A DNA stretch of 64,000 nt. Source: Nocardia transvalensis. Its GTDB lineage: Bacteria > Actinomycetota > Actinomycetes > Mycobacteriales > Mycobacteriaceae. Below, piece after piece: positions 1 to 8,259 of this stretch. The DNA lies in the NCBI RefSeq assembly GCF_015477765.1, contig NZ_JADLQQ010000002.1, forward strand, positions 62,001 to 126,000, given 5' to 3'. A program made the position numbers and the translations under genes. The number at the start of each line of letters is the position of its first letter. The first letter of the stretch is position 1. The notes beneath the pieces are model-generated. The model saw only the letters and a list, made by a program, of their open reading frames with translations, was not told the DNA's origin and made no database searches.

Positions 1-954
1 CTCGGCGATCCGTCGTCGGCAACTGCGCTCGGATTCGACCGAGAGAAAGGCGCGGTGGGCCGACACCACCACGTCGTCGCGGGTCAGCAGCTTCCGGGCC
101 GTCGGATCGTCGTTGGGGTCCTCGGGCGTGAACACGTCCGAGGCGAAACCGCCGAGCCGGCCCGCCTCGAGCGCTTCGAGTACGGCGGCCGTGTCGACCA
201 GCCGACCCCTGGCGGTGTTGACGAGGAGGGCACCCGGCCGCACATCGGCCAGTGCGGCGGCATCGACGAGCCGGTCGGTCTCGTCGGTCAGCGCCGCGTG
301 GATGACGACCGCGTCTGCGGTGGCGAACAATTCGGCCAGATCCGTAGCGGCCGTGACGCCGTATCCGGCCATGAGGTCGGCCGACACATAAGGGTCGTAG
401 GCGATGATTCTCCGGTAGAACGCCTGCAGTTTCCGGGCGGTCGCCCGGCCGATGCGGCCGAACCCGATGATTCCGGCGGTACCTGCCGCCGTCCGCCGTG
501 GCACCCCACCGGCGTGGATATTCCACCGGCGGTCCTTGACGAGGCGGTCCTGGGTGCAGACCTTGCGTTCCGACGCCAGCAACAGGGCCAGGGTGTGGGT
601 GCTGACTTCGTCGACGCAATAGTCGGGCACATTGAAGGAGACGATGCCCGCTTCGGCCAGCAGCGGGGCGTTGAGATTATCGATGCCGACACCGCTGCGG
701 GCGATGACCCGGCAGGTCGGCCCGACCGCCTCGAGGAGGTCGGGGGTGACCTGACAACGATAGATCACCAGGGCGTCGGCACCGCGCACATGATCGTGAA
801 AAGCCGGACCCTGCACCAGGTATCGGCCGTCGAACAACCCCAGGCGCAGGTCGATGTCGCTGCCGAATGCCGCACGCTCGATATCGGCGCGGGCGGGATC
901 CGGCTGCCCTCGGTCGTTCAGGGCCCAGGCGGGATCGGTGTAGACGACGCGCAA
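1..954 (-). CDS. phpE: D-2-hydroxyacid dehydrogenase family, PhpE-like (3' end outside window)
   Basis: The visible 318 codons encode an NAD-dependent D-2-hydroxyacid (phosphoglycerate) dehydrogenase fold. There is a Rossmann motif GFGRIG at about residues 164-169. The catalytic Arg-Glu-His triad is at R249 (TARGRL), E278 (TPEDP) and H300 (SAHRAF). I chose the TTG start at 954 because GGAGGG lies just upstream and the N-terminus (VVYTDPAW) fits CtBP-like members. The reading frame is open to base 1, so only the last residues are missing. It follows the HEPD gene by 31 bp, as phpE follows phpD in phosphinothricin biosynthesis, where PhpE is proposed to oxidise hydroxymethylphosphonate to phosphonoformaldehyde. 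That role is inferred from position and family. The sequence alone would also allow another 2-hydroxyacid substrate. Confidence 0.82.
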   Translation of the reverse strand, partial: MRVVYTDPAWALNDRGQPDPARADIERAAFGSDIDLRLGLFDGRYLVQGPAFHDHVRGADALVIYRCQVTPDLLEAVGPTCRVIARSGVGIDNLNAPLLAEAGIVSFNVPDYCVDEVSTHTLALLLASERKVCTQDRLVKDRRWNIHAGGVPRRTAAGTAGIIGFGRIGRATARKLQAFYRRIIAYDPYVSADLMAGYGVTAATDLAELFATADAVVIHAALTDETDRLVDAAALADVRPGALLVNTARGRLVDTAAVLEALEAGRLGGFASDVFTPEDPNDDPTARKLLTRDDVVVSAHRAFLSVESERSCRRRIAE

Positions 955-985
955 TCTTCCCTCCGATGGTGACGCGAGGCGGTGC

Positions 986-2305
986 TCACGAGTCGTAACC
1001 CCAGCCGCGGCCGTCTCTGCGGCCACGCCGCACGGTGGCCGCCGCGGCATAGGTGTTGGTGAGCTCGTACAGGTCGAGGTAGCCGAGATGTCGTCCGGAA
1101 CCCAGCTTGATCAACGCACCCTCGCCGGACCACCGATGTGTCACGAACGGTGCCACCCAGGCCGACGCGTCGACGCCCAGCTCGGTCCGTCCCTCCCGCC
1201 CGTCGGCGCGGGCCCAGTGCAGAGTGGGTGATCCAGCGGTGACGAGATAGTGGGTTTCGGCCGGTTCGGACAGGATTCCGCCGGTGTCACCGGTTACGCG
1301 CATGAACAGTCCGGTGAGATCGGGTAGGTGGGGTGCGGAGGCCATCGATGTGACCTGGTAGCCCTGGAAGGTCCGTATCTCCCGGCGACACTGTTCGATG
1401 TTCTTGAAGGTCTTGCCCACGGGGTCGTGCCTGGTCGCGGGCCGCATCAGCAGTCGGTAGTCGAACCCGAGCCTCGTTCCCAGCTCACGCAACAGCTCGA
1501 CCGAGCCCTCGTCGATGGCGGCGACGAGATCGAAGTCGCTCACGCCCAGACTTGTTGCGGCCGAGGCGATGGTGTGCCCGCGGCGTGCCAGCAGCAGGTT
1601 GGCCACCTTCTGTGGGGTCGAGCTTTCGCCGAGCCATCCGAGCATTGCGCTCGCCGCGGGATCCGACCAGTCGTTGATGTCTTCCAGGAGTCCCGCGAGC
1701 GCGGATCGACCGGTGTAGGACACGATTCGGGCCGGGTCGGTACCGGCCAGCGAGTAGCTGTGCGGACAATAGGACGGCTCGACATAGGAGTCGCCGACGA
1801 TCCACTCGTCCTCACCGGAGTTGGTTTCGATCACCTGCCAGGTGGCATCGCCGAGCTCCGCGCCCCATCGCCCGTGAATATCACCGGGGCCGAGATTGAT
1901 GGTGATGGCGGGCTCGAGATGCCCGTTGTTCAGCGCGGGTACTCGGTCGGCGGGGCACAGGATATCGAGTATGACCGGCGCGACCGCGCCCGGCGGTGCC
2001 GCCATGGTGTAGTAGTTGTAGAAATGAATGCCGTCGCGCTGAATGGGCCGCCGGGTGTCGCGCAGGTCCTCGGCGGTGCGGACCAGCACGGTCAGATCGC
2101 AGCGGCCGCTGGAGACCAGCTGCTCGGGCGTGACCTGCAATGCCAGCGCCACCGCGTCGGCGATGTCGTCGGGCCACTCGTCGTCGCTCGGAGCCAACAA
2201 CTTCGTGAGTTGTTCGTGGTCCAGGCCGACGGCCGCTGCTATCTGCCCGGTGGTCATCTTCCTGACGTTGAGCCAGTGGACGACCTTGTAGTTGTCAACG
2301 CGCAT
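986..2305 (-). CDS. phpD: 2-hydroxyethylphosphonate dioxygenase (HEPD, PhpD-like)
   Basis: This 439-residue protein matches HEPD, the non-haem iron enzyme that uses O2 to cleave 2-hydroxyethylphosphonate into hydroxymethylphosphonate and formate. Features known for the Streptomyces viridochromogenes enzyme occur at the same residue numbers: K16, R90, Y98, N126, and the iron ligands H129 (NNGHLEP), E176 (SYVEPSYCPH) and H182. A C-terminal lysine (about K400, in IKLGSG) matches the active-site Lys404. The order helix-turn-helix-like N-terminus, cupin, second cupin-like half is retained. Glu at 176, not Gln, argues for HEPD rather than methylphosphonate synthase. The ATG at 2305 has GGAG 8 bp upstream and overlaps the end of the phpC-like gene by 11 bp, so the two are probably translationally coupled. 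Confidence 0.93.
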   Translation of the reverse strand: MRVDNYKVVHWLNVRKMTTGQIAAAVGLDHEQLTKLLAPSDDEWPDDIADAVALALQVTPEQLVSSGRCDLTVLVRTAEDLRDTRRPIQRDGIHFYNYYTMAAPPGAVAPVILDILCPADRVPALNNGHLEPAITINLGPGDIHGRWGAELGDATWQVIETNSGEDEWIVGDSYVEPSYCPHSYSLAGTDPARIVSYTGRSALAGLLEDINDWSDPAASAMLGWLGESSTPQKVANLLLARRGHTIASAATSLGVSDFDLVAAIDEGSVELLRELGTRLGFDYRLLMRPATRHDPVGKTFKNIEQCRREIRTFQGYQVTSMASAPHLPDLTGLFMRVTGDTGGILSEPAETHYLVTAGSPTLHWARADGREGRTELGVDASAWVAPFVTHRWSGEGALIKLGSGRHLGYLDLYELTNTYAAAATVRRGRRDGRGWGYDS

Positions 2306-3491
2306 AATCGGTCTCCGCGATCCCGGCCAACAGGCGTGTCAGGGCCTGCGCATCCACTCGGCGGGGGTTGTTGCCCGCGCGGTCGTAAGCGAGTGCTTCC
2401 GTGGCGATCCGCGGCGCGTCGTGGCGAATGTCGGGGGGCGAGGGCAGTGCGGGCGACATCGCGAGCGCCTCGATCTTTCGAGCCAGCGCCTCGACGCCGT
2501 CCACGCCTGCGGCCTGCACCACACGCGCGATAGCGTCGCGGACCCGCAGGGCCCCGCGCGGGTCGGTGCAGTCGTCGCCGACGAGTGCGTTGTACCTGAG
2601 CACCGGCGCCAGCGTGAGCCCGCAGGCATGCCCGTGGCTCAGCCCGTGGCGCAGGGTCAGGGGATACGACATCGCATGGCACACAGTGGTTCCCGCAATG
2701 GCGATCGCCCGTCCGGCCAGGTGCCCGGCGAGCAGAGCGGCACGGCGCTGCGCTGATCCCAAGCCGTGATGCGGCCGGTCCAGCAGCTCGGCCAACAGGG
2801 TCCACGCCGTCGTTCCCAGCCATTCGGACTGCTCGTCGGCCCGGATCGACCACGCGCCTTCCAAGCCCTGCGCGAGGGTGTCCAGAAGGCAACTGAGGAG
2901 CTGGGATTCGGGAAGTCCGACCAGCAGATCCGGGTCCAGAATCGCCGTCATCGGCCGCAGGGCGGATCCCCGGAAGGACAGTTTACGGCCCCGATCCTTG
3001 TGCCAGATCGTGGCGAATGGTGTTGCCTCAGCACCGGTTCCGGGGGTCGTGGGCACGGCGATGACCGGCGGAGCGGCCTCGGCGCGGGCCCCTTCCTCGC
3101 ACGTCCGCACCACCAGTTCGGGCGTGGGATGGGGATCGACCGACAGCGCCGCGGCGGCCTTACCGACATCCATGACGCTGCCGCCGCCCACCGTGACGAC
3201 CACGTCGGCTCGATGAGCCCGCACCTGGCGAGCCAGCACAGCCACGGACTCGGGGGTCGGCAGGCCCGATCGGACCACGATGTGGAGCCGAAACGCTCCC
3301 AGCGCGGCCAGTAGGGGTTCGGACCAGCTACGGAAAGCGAAGCCACCACCGGCTACCAAGAGCACGCGCGGGGCCGCCGTGCCCGCCGCGGCGGCCACGA
3401 CCTCGGCGACGACCTCGGCGGCCCGCACTCCGGCCATCGTGCGAGGCGAGTCCAGCAGCACGGTGCCGACGCGCACATCGGTGGCATCCAT
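2295..3491 (-). CDS. phpC: iron-containing alcohol dehydrogenase, phosphonoacetaldehyde reductase-like (PhpC-like)
   Basis: The product is a 398-residue group III (Fe-type) alcohol dehydrogenase. It has the NAD(P) motif GGGSVMD at 102-108, the signature PTTPGTGAE at 148-155 and a metal site formed by D204, H272 and the HGLSHGH segment at 282-288. In phosphonate pathways this family (PhpC, FomC, DhpG) reduces phosphonoacetaldehyde to 2-hydroxyethylphosphonate, the substrate of the dioxygenase encoded immediately downstream. I took ATG 3491, which has AGGCAGG upstream. A longer open frame to 3668 would run through the promoter repeats and is unlikely. It is the first gene of the leftward phpCDE-like transcription unit. 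The substrate is inferred from neighbours; the family itself is clear. Confidence 0.87.
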   Translation of the reverse strand: MDATDVRVGTVLLDSPRTMAGVRAAEVVAEVVAAAAGTAAPRVLLVAGGGFAFRSWSEPLLAALGAFRLHIVVRSGLPTPESVAVLARQVRAHRADVVVTVGGGSVMDVGKAAAALSVDPHPTPELVVRTCEEGARAEAAPPVIAVPTTPGTGAEATPFATIWHKDRGRKLSFRGSALRPMTAILDPDLLVGLPESQLLSCLLDTLAQGLEGAWSIRADEQSEWLGTTAWTLLAELLDRPHHGLGSAQRRAALLAGHLAGRAIAIAGTTVCHAMSYPLTLRHGLSHGHACGLTLAPVLRYNALVGDDCTDPRGALRVRDAIARVVQAAGVDGVEALARKIEALAMSPALPSPPDIRHDAPRIATEALAYDRAGNNPRRVDAQALTRLLAGIAETDYAR

Positions 3492-3570
3492 CGACCACCT
3501 GCCTTCATCGAAAGAACGAGATCCTAACGGTACCCTAGGCTCGGTTAGTATCAGGGCTTGTTGTCCCATC

Positions 3571-3607
3571 AGTCGTGCACGAACTTCCCAGTCGTGCACG
3601 AACTTCC
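3571..3607. repeat. 18-bp tandem direct repeat in divergent promoter
   Basis: AGTCGTGCACGAACTTCC occurs twice without mismatch, at 3571-3588 and 3590-3607. The period is 19 bp. Each copy contains the palindrome CGTGCACG. The pair lies between the divergent phpC-like and methyltransferase genes and abuts the ribosome binding site of the latter. It looks like a two-site operator for a cluster regulator that is not visible in this window. Confidence 0.7.
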
Positions 3608-3620
3608 GGAGGCCGGTTTC

Positions 3621-4472
3621 ATGGAGTCTCACGAACTCGCAGGGCACCCAGGTGTGACGGATGACCATGGCTACCGCGAGCAGGTTTCACGAAACCGGTT
3701 GAGATTCGCGACAATTGCGCAGTCCTACGCCGAGGGGCAGGGCAGGCGCCTCGACGCGGAACTGCTGGCCCGGATGATCCGCCCGTTGAACGTGGAGCAT
3801 GTCCTCGACGTGGCCACCGGAACCGCCGCCGCGGCGGCCGTGGCGGCGCAGGCGGGTCCGCGCACGACGATCGTCGGCGTCGACTCGTCGGTGGAGATGC
3901 TCCGTCAGGCGCGCGCGGGCGGCGGTGGGAGCGCGGTGCGGCTGGTCGTCGCCCTCGTCGAGGAGTTGCCTTTCGCGGCAGGCGCATTCGATCTCGTCAT
4001 GTGCACGCGGGCGCTGCACCACATCCAGCGCCCTGATATCGCCGTAGCCGAAATGGCGCGGGTGGTACGGCCCGGCGGTCACCTCATCGTCGCGGACAAC
4101 GTCACGGGCCTCTCCGGTGACGCACACAGCCGGGTCGAGGAGATACAGCGAGTCCGGGACCCGGGGCACGCATCGACGTTGTCGGAGAGCCGGATCGTGG
4201 AGCTCCTGCGCGACAACTCCTTGGAGGTGGTCGAATGCCACAGGACCACCAGCTACCGGCCGCTGCAGCAGTGGCTCGACGACGGCGGCGCAGGACCGCA
4301 GGAGGCTGCCGAGGTGCGGCGAAAGGTGAAGGCGCTCGGGCCGATCGACGACGGCGGCAGCTTCGGGACGACCTTCGTCGCCGAGGCGGGCGAGGTCGTC
4401 GGGCTGCGGCAGGCGATGTCGTGGATCAGGGCGGAACGGCGCAGTGGGCGTCGTAGCATTGTTGGACGCTGA
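3621..4472 (+). CDS. class I SAM-dependent methyltransferase
   Basis: The 283-residue protein has the Rossmann SAM-binding motif VLDVATGTA at 61-69, an acidic motif II (VGVDSSVEML), a TRALHHI segment and a post-motif VRPGGHLIVAD, all typical of Methyltransf_11 (UbiE-like) enzymes. ATG 3621 was chosen because GGAGG lies 8 bp upstream. The longer frame from 3558 would cross the 18-bp repeats. It is the first gene of the rightward operon of the phosphonate cluster, 15 bp before the M20 gene. Phosphonate clusters often contain O-methyltransferases acting on the phosphonate or a carboxylate (for example in dehydrophos), so an O-methylation role is plausible. The acceptor cannot be read from the sequence. 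Confidence 0.85.
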   Translation: MESHELAGHPGVTDDHGYREQVSRNRLRFATIAQSYAEGQGRRLDAELLARMIRPLNVEHVLDVATGTAAAAAVAAQAGPRTTIVGVDSSVEMLRQARAGGGGSAVRLVVALVEELPFAAGAFDLVMCTRALHHIQRPDIAVAEMARVVRPGGHLIVADNVTGLSGDAHSRVEEIQRVRDPGHASTLSESRIVELLRDNSLEVVECHRTTSYRPLQQWLDDGGAGPQEAAEVRRKVKALGPIDDGGSFGTTFVAEAGEVVGLRQAMSWIRAERRSGRRSIVGR

Positions 4473-4487
4473 CCCCCGGGGGGAAAC

Positions 4488-5687
4488 GTGGATATCGCTT
4501 CACTGGACGCCGTGATCGACGAGCAGGAACTCATCGAGTTCACGCAGAACCTCGTGCGGACCCACTCCCTGCAGCAGGAGGGCAGAGGTGAGCGCGCCGT
4601 TGCCGCCTTCCTGCTCACCAAGGTCAGGGAATGGGGTTGGGACGCAGAGTTCTTCGACTCCGATGGCCGCCCCAACATCGTGGTGACCCTGGCCGGAGGC
4701 GGCGGAGCGGGACCGACCCTGGCCTTCGAAGGCCATATGGACGTGGTGACCGAGGGCGATCCCGACCAGTGGACCGTCGACCCCTACGGCGGCGAGATCC
4801 ACGACGGGAAGCTCTACGGACGCGGCGCCGCCGACATGAAATCGGGTGTCGCCGCAATGCTTTACGGGACGCGGGCATTGCAACTGTCGGGTCCTTTTCC
4901 CGGCCGTATCCGCCTCCTGCTGCTGGCCGACGAAGAGGGGATGATGACGGGGGCCAAGGCGGCGGTGTCCCAAGGGTTCGTCCGCGATGTCGACGGGGTG
5001 ATCTGCTGCGAACCCGAAGGCGACGAGGTGTGCCCGACGTCGAAGGGCGCTATGCGGCTGAGGGCCGATTTCACCGGAGTGATGAGCCACGGCGCCATGC
5101 CGTGGCAGGGCCGGAACACGCTACCCGCCATGGCCCGTGCGGTCCTCGGCCTGGAAGAACTCGAAAGCAAGCTGGTGGGGGAGGTGGGTGCCCGGCCGCC
5201 GCTCGGTGCCCCCTCCATCACTCCCACGGTGGCGCAGGCGGGAACCCCGGACCAGATGAACACGATTTCCGGGACGAGCTCGCTGTTCCTGGATATTCGC
5301 ACCGTCCCCGGAGTGGATCACGAGACGCTGCTGAAACGGGTCGGCGAATGCGTGGACACCGCCGCCCGCGGCTGTGGGATCGAATCGACCGTCACCGTGA
5401 TCGACGACCGTCCCTGGGTCGAAACAGGTACGGACACACCACTGGTCACCGCGTTGATCAGAGCCCACGAGACTGTCAACGGTGTCCCACCCCGCCTCGG
5501 CGCGGTGCCCGGCACCACCGACGGCACCATCCTGACCTGTCGCGGAAATGTCCCGAGCGTCGTATACGGACCCGGGGGAAAGTGGATCGCGCACATGGCC
5601 GACGAGTACGTGGCGGTGCGCGACCTGAAACGCTATGCGCTGACGTATGCGGTTGCGGCACAGTACTTCCTGCGCGAAGGCCCGTGA
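4488..5687 (+). CDS. M20 family metallopeptidase / deacylase (ArgE/DapE-like)
   Basis: The 399-residue protein is an M20 zinc hydrolase. Visible metal and catalytic residues are H83 and D85 (GHMDVV), D116 (GAADMKSG), E149/E150 (ADEEG), E175 (CEPEGDE) and a His near residue 370 (IAHMADEY). The inserted dimerisation domain lies between. Family members remove N-acyl groups from amino acids or cleave dipeptides. Start GTG 4488 follows GGGGGGAAAC. The stop overlaps the next ATG (TGATG), implying coupled translation with the condensation-domain gene. In phosphonate-peptide pathways N-acetylation serves as self-protection and is later removed, so a deacetylase or peptide-trimming role is reasonable but inferred. 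Confidence 0.86.
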   Translation: MDIASLDAVIDEQELIEFTQNLVRTHSLQQEGRGERAVAAFLLTKVREWGWDAEFFDSDGRPNIVVTLAGGGGAGPTLAFEGHMDVVTEGDPDQWTVDPYGGEIHDGKLYGRGAADMKSGVAAMLYGTRALQLSGPFPGRIRLLLLADEEGMMTGAKAAVSQGFVRDVDGVICCEPEGDEVCPTSKGAMRLRADFTGVMSHGAMPWQGRNTLPAMARAVLGLEELESKLVGEVGARPPLGAPSITPTVAQAGTPDQMNTISGTSSLFLDIRTVPGVDHETLLKRVGECVDTAARGCGIESTVTVIDDRPWVETGTDTPLVTALIRAHETVNGVPPRLGAVPGTTDGTILTCRGNVPSVVYGPGGKWIAHMADEYVAVRDLKRYALTYAVAAQYFLREGP

Positions 5688-7111
5688 TGGTGAGCCTGCC
5701 GGACGCCGCGGAGACGGGCCGGACCGTGCTGCCGTTGACCCCGGGGCAGCATCTGCTGGACTTCCTGGAATCGATCCGCCCCGGCGGGGCGGCGGAGGCG
5801 TTCAATATCTCCTTCCGGCTCACCGTCGACGGGCCGCTCGACCGGAACCGGCTGTTCGGGGCCGTCGCCCGCAGCGTCGAACGGCATGAGGCGCTGCGCA
5901 CCGCCGTGGTCCGCGGCCGCGGAATGGCCGAGCAGGTCATCGGTTCCGACACCGAACCCGAGACGACAGTGGAGCGTGTGCCACCGGCATCGCCGGGGAG
6001 TTCATGGGCCGAGCCGGGTATCGAAGAGGTGCTGGTCGAGTACAACAACGCGCCCTTCGACCTGACGCGTCCGCCGTTGGTGCGGGTGCTGCTGCTCGAG
6101 AACGAATCGGACGAGCGGCGCCTGCTGCAGGTGACGGTCCACCACAGCGTGGCCGACGCGTGGTCGCTGGAGGTGCTGAAACGCGATATCGGGCGGTTCT
6201 ACCGCTCGGCCGCCGGTCTCGAACCGGACCCCGCGCCACCCGAGGTGCACTACGGGCAGCTCGTGCGCGAGGAACTGGCCGCGCTGGAGTCCCCGGAGGC
6301 GTGCGCGGCGCGCGCTTTCTGGCCGGACTACGTGGGTTCCCTCGAGGTTTTGCAGATAGCCGGGAAGAACGCGGGACAGTGGCAGGACCGGGCGATCACG
6401 TGCCGGGGTGATCGTGGATTGAAGCCCTCGGAAAGCGCGGCGGTGCGAACCTTGGCGGGCAGGCTCCGTGCGACTCCGTTCATGGTGATCGCCGCGGCCT
6501 ATGGACTCACCGTGGGACATCTCGGTGGCTGCGACGCATACCTCCTGCCGACGTTCACCCATGGCCGCAGGGATCCGCGGTTCCACGAGTCGGTGGCCAT
6601 GCTCTTCAATCCCTTTGTGATCAAGTTCCATTGGTCGCCGGAGATGTCGTTCGCGGATCTCGTCGCCTCCTTCAAGCAGAACTGCCTGATGGCCTACCGT
6701 TTCCAGTGGTATCCCTTCATCGAGGTACTCGAGATCTGCCCGGAGCTGTCGGTCGCGCTCATCGACCCGAACAGCGCCCTTTTCCCCGTGCAGATGCTGA
6801 ATGTCCCGAAGGTCCCGGTCGGTGAGGCACTTTTCGGCCCCGATTGCGTCGCCGCGGAGTACGCCCTCCACAGGACATCGATGGGAAATGTGCTTCCGAT
6901 CGACGGCATGCTCACGATCAAGGGAACGCAGGAGGCGATGGCCATGACATTCAATGCGGCACGGCGGTTGTGGAACGATGAACTGGCGTCGGCCATGTGC
7001 GCGACGGTCGTCGACGTCTGTGTCGAGGCCTCGGGGAATCCCGGCATCGCTCTTCGACAGTTGGTCGGCACCATAGACCGCCGCTTCCACGGGACCCTGT
7101 GGAGCGCGTGA
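5687..7111 (+). CDS. stand-alone NRPS condensation-domain protein
   Basis: The 474-residue protein is a single condensation domain with no adenylation or carrier domain attached. It has an intact catalytic motif HHSVADAWS at 152-160 (HHxxxDxxS) and the core motif RHEALRT near 66-72. A start motif LTPGQ at 17-21 and later segments such as FTHGR and AMLFNPF correspond to the second half-domain. Such free-standing C domains join a carrier- or CoA-bound acyl group to an amine or alcohol. The gene overlaps both neighbours by single-base TGATG junctions, so it is part of the methyltransferase-M20-C-SDR operon. No carrier protein is visible in the window, so donor and acceptor are unknown. Confidence 0.85.
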   Translation: MVSLPDAAETGRTVLPLTPGQHLLDFLESIRPGGAAEAFNISFRLTVDGPLDRNRLFGAVARSVERHEALRTAVVRGRGMAEQVIGSDTEPETTVERVPPASPGSSWAEPGIEEVLVEYNNAPFDLTRPPLVRVLLLENESDERRLLQVTVHHSVADAWSLEVLKRDIGRFYRSAAGLEPDPAPPEVHYGQLVREELAALESPEACAARAFWPDYVGSLEVLQIAGKNAGQWQDRAITCRGDRGLKPSESAAVRTLAGRLRATPFMVIAAAYGLTVGHLGGCDAYLLPTFTHGRRDPRFHESVAMLFNPFVIKFHWSPEMSFADLVASFKQNCLMAYRFQWYPFIEVLEICPELSVALIDPNSALFPVQMLNVPKVPVGEALFGPDCVAAEYALHRTSMGNVLPIDGMLTIKGTQEAMAMTFNAARRLWNDELASAMCATVVDVCVEASGNPGIALRQLVGTIDRRFHGTLWSA

Positions 7112-8187
7112 TGGATTCGTCGAGAGTCGCCGTCGTAGACGGTGCGAACGGGTACGTCGCCAGCAATACGATCTGCGAGATGCTCAGACGGGGGATCCGC
7201 GTGAGAGCGCTCGCCCGAGGGGCGCGGACGCGAGTCTTCGAGGCGATCGGGTCGGCGACGCTGAACGACGGGCAGATACCACCGACGGTCACGGACCTCG
7301 AGACGTTCGACTGCGAACTGACCCAGGAGTGTTTGGGGATCGACGATTTCGTCGCTGCCACGCTCTTCTCGGAACCCTGCGACTTCTGGCATTTCGCCGC
7401 CGCGGTCGATCTGTCGCCCAACCGGCCGGGCTTGCTCGAGGACGTGAACACCAGAGGAACCGAACGGGCGCTGCGGTTGTTCGTCCGGCACAGCCGACCG
7501 GGGTCGAGGTTCTTTCTGATCAGCACGGCCTATGTCGGTGGCGTATCGGATACGCCAACCGAGGAGAAATGGGTGCCTGTTACCGACGGCACGCGGTTCC
7601 GGACGGTATACGAGGCGACCAAATGCGCAGGGGAACTGGTCTTCCGCGATTTCGTGCGAGAGCACGGCGTCGACGGTGCAGTGTTCAGGCTGGGACAGGT
7701 GGTGGGCTCGTCCAAGACCGGCCACACCACGTCGGATTTCGGCATCTACAACTTCATGTCGGGTATGAAGCGTGTGGCCCGGCGGTTTCCCGGAGGGGCC
7801 GCGGCAGTGCAAGTGGCCGAGGGGGCGACGCTCAACCTCGTGCCCATCGATACGTGTGTCGAGTGGCTGCTGGCGCTGGCCGAGGTCGATGAGCTGCCGC
7901 GCATTGTCAACCTGACCGACCGGATCGGTGTTCCGGCGGGGGACACGATCAGGCTGGTCGGCAACGGGCTCGGGATGACGCTGCGCCCCGTTCGCCCGGA
8001 AGACTGGGACGACGGCAGGCTTTCGGTGCTCGACAGGGCCGTGGCCGCGCGCCTGACGTACACCGGGAAATACCTGCTGGAAAAGATCGAGTTCGATCGT
8101 CGCAATCTGGAGTCGGTGCTTCGCGTTCCGGACGAGGTGTGCGACCTGGATCTGGTGGAACGACTGATCAGCTGGTACCTGAAATAG
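7111..8187 (+). CDS. extended SDR / NAD-dependent epimerase-reductase (thioester-reductase-like)
   Basis: The 358-residue protein has an N-terminal Rossmann segment VVDGANGYVASN at about 8-19, which deviates from the canonical GxxGxxG in its last position. It also has the extended-SDR active site ISTAYVGG near 137-144 with Y167 and K171 (YEATK). The HFAAAVDLS region and the VFRLGQVVG segment resemble fatty-acyl-CoA or carrier-bound thioester reductases and NAD-dependent epimerases. It begins inside the stop codon of the condensation-domain gene, so it belongs to the same operon and is the last gene of the cluster on this side. A reductive release or keto/aldehyde reduction step is inferred. 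Confidence 0.82.
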   Translation: MDSSRVAVVDGANGYVASNTICEMLRRGIRVRALARGARTRVFEAIGSATLNDGQIPPTVTDLETFDCELTQECLGIDDFVAATLFSEPCDFWHFAAAVDLSPNRPGLLEDVNTRGTERALRLFVRHSRPGSRFFLISTAYVGGVSDTPTEEKWVPVTDGTRFRTVYEATKCAGELVFRDFVREHGVDGAVFRLGQVVGSSKTGHTTSDFGIYNFMSGMKRVARRFPGGAAAVQVAEGATLNLVPIDTCVEWLLALAEVDELPRIVNLTDRIGVPAGDTIRLVGNGLGMTLRPVRPEDWDDGRLSVLDRAVAARLTYTGKYLLEKIEFDRRNLESVLRVPDEVCDLDLVERLISWYLK

Positions 8188-8194
8188 GAGACAG

Positions 8195-8220
8195 TGTCAC
8201 GAATCTCGGGTCACGCCGGT
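8195..8220 (+). promoter_or_regulatory. candidate ECF41-type promoter
   Basis: TGTCAC at 8195-8200 matches the conserved -35 element of ECF41 target promoters. A CGGT near 8217 lies at the expected 16-bp spacing but departs from the CGTC consensus. It precedes the oxidoreductase that is paired with the ECF41 sigma gene. The -10 match is imperfect. Confidence 0.35.
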
Positions 8221-8259
8221 TCAACTCTGTGATCGCATCGCCGACCCGAGGAGTGAGAC

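Noticed and set aside
55..972. Rightward 305-codon frame at the left edge
   Set aside because: It is antisense to the PhpE-like gene, whose Rossmann and catalytic motifs are clear on the minus strand.
4631..5686. N-terminal extension of the condensation-domain protein
   Set aside because: It is a shadow of the M20 gene in another frame. The coupled ATG at 5687 gives the family-like N-terminus LPLTPGQ.
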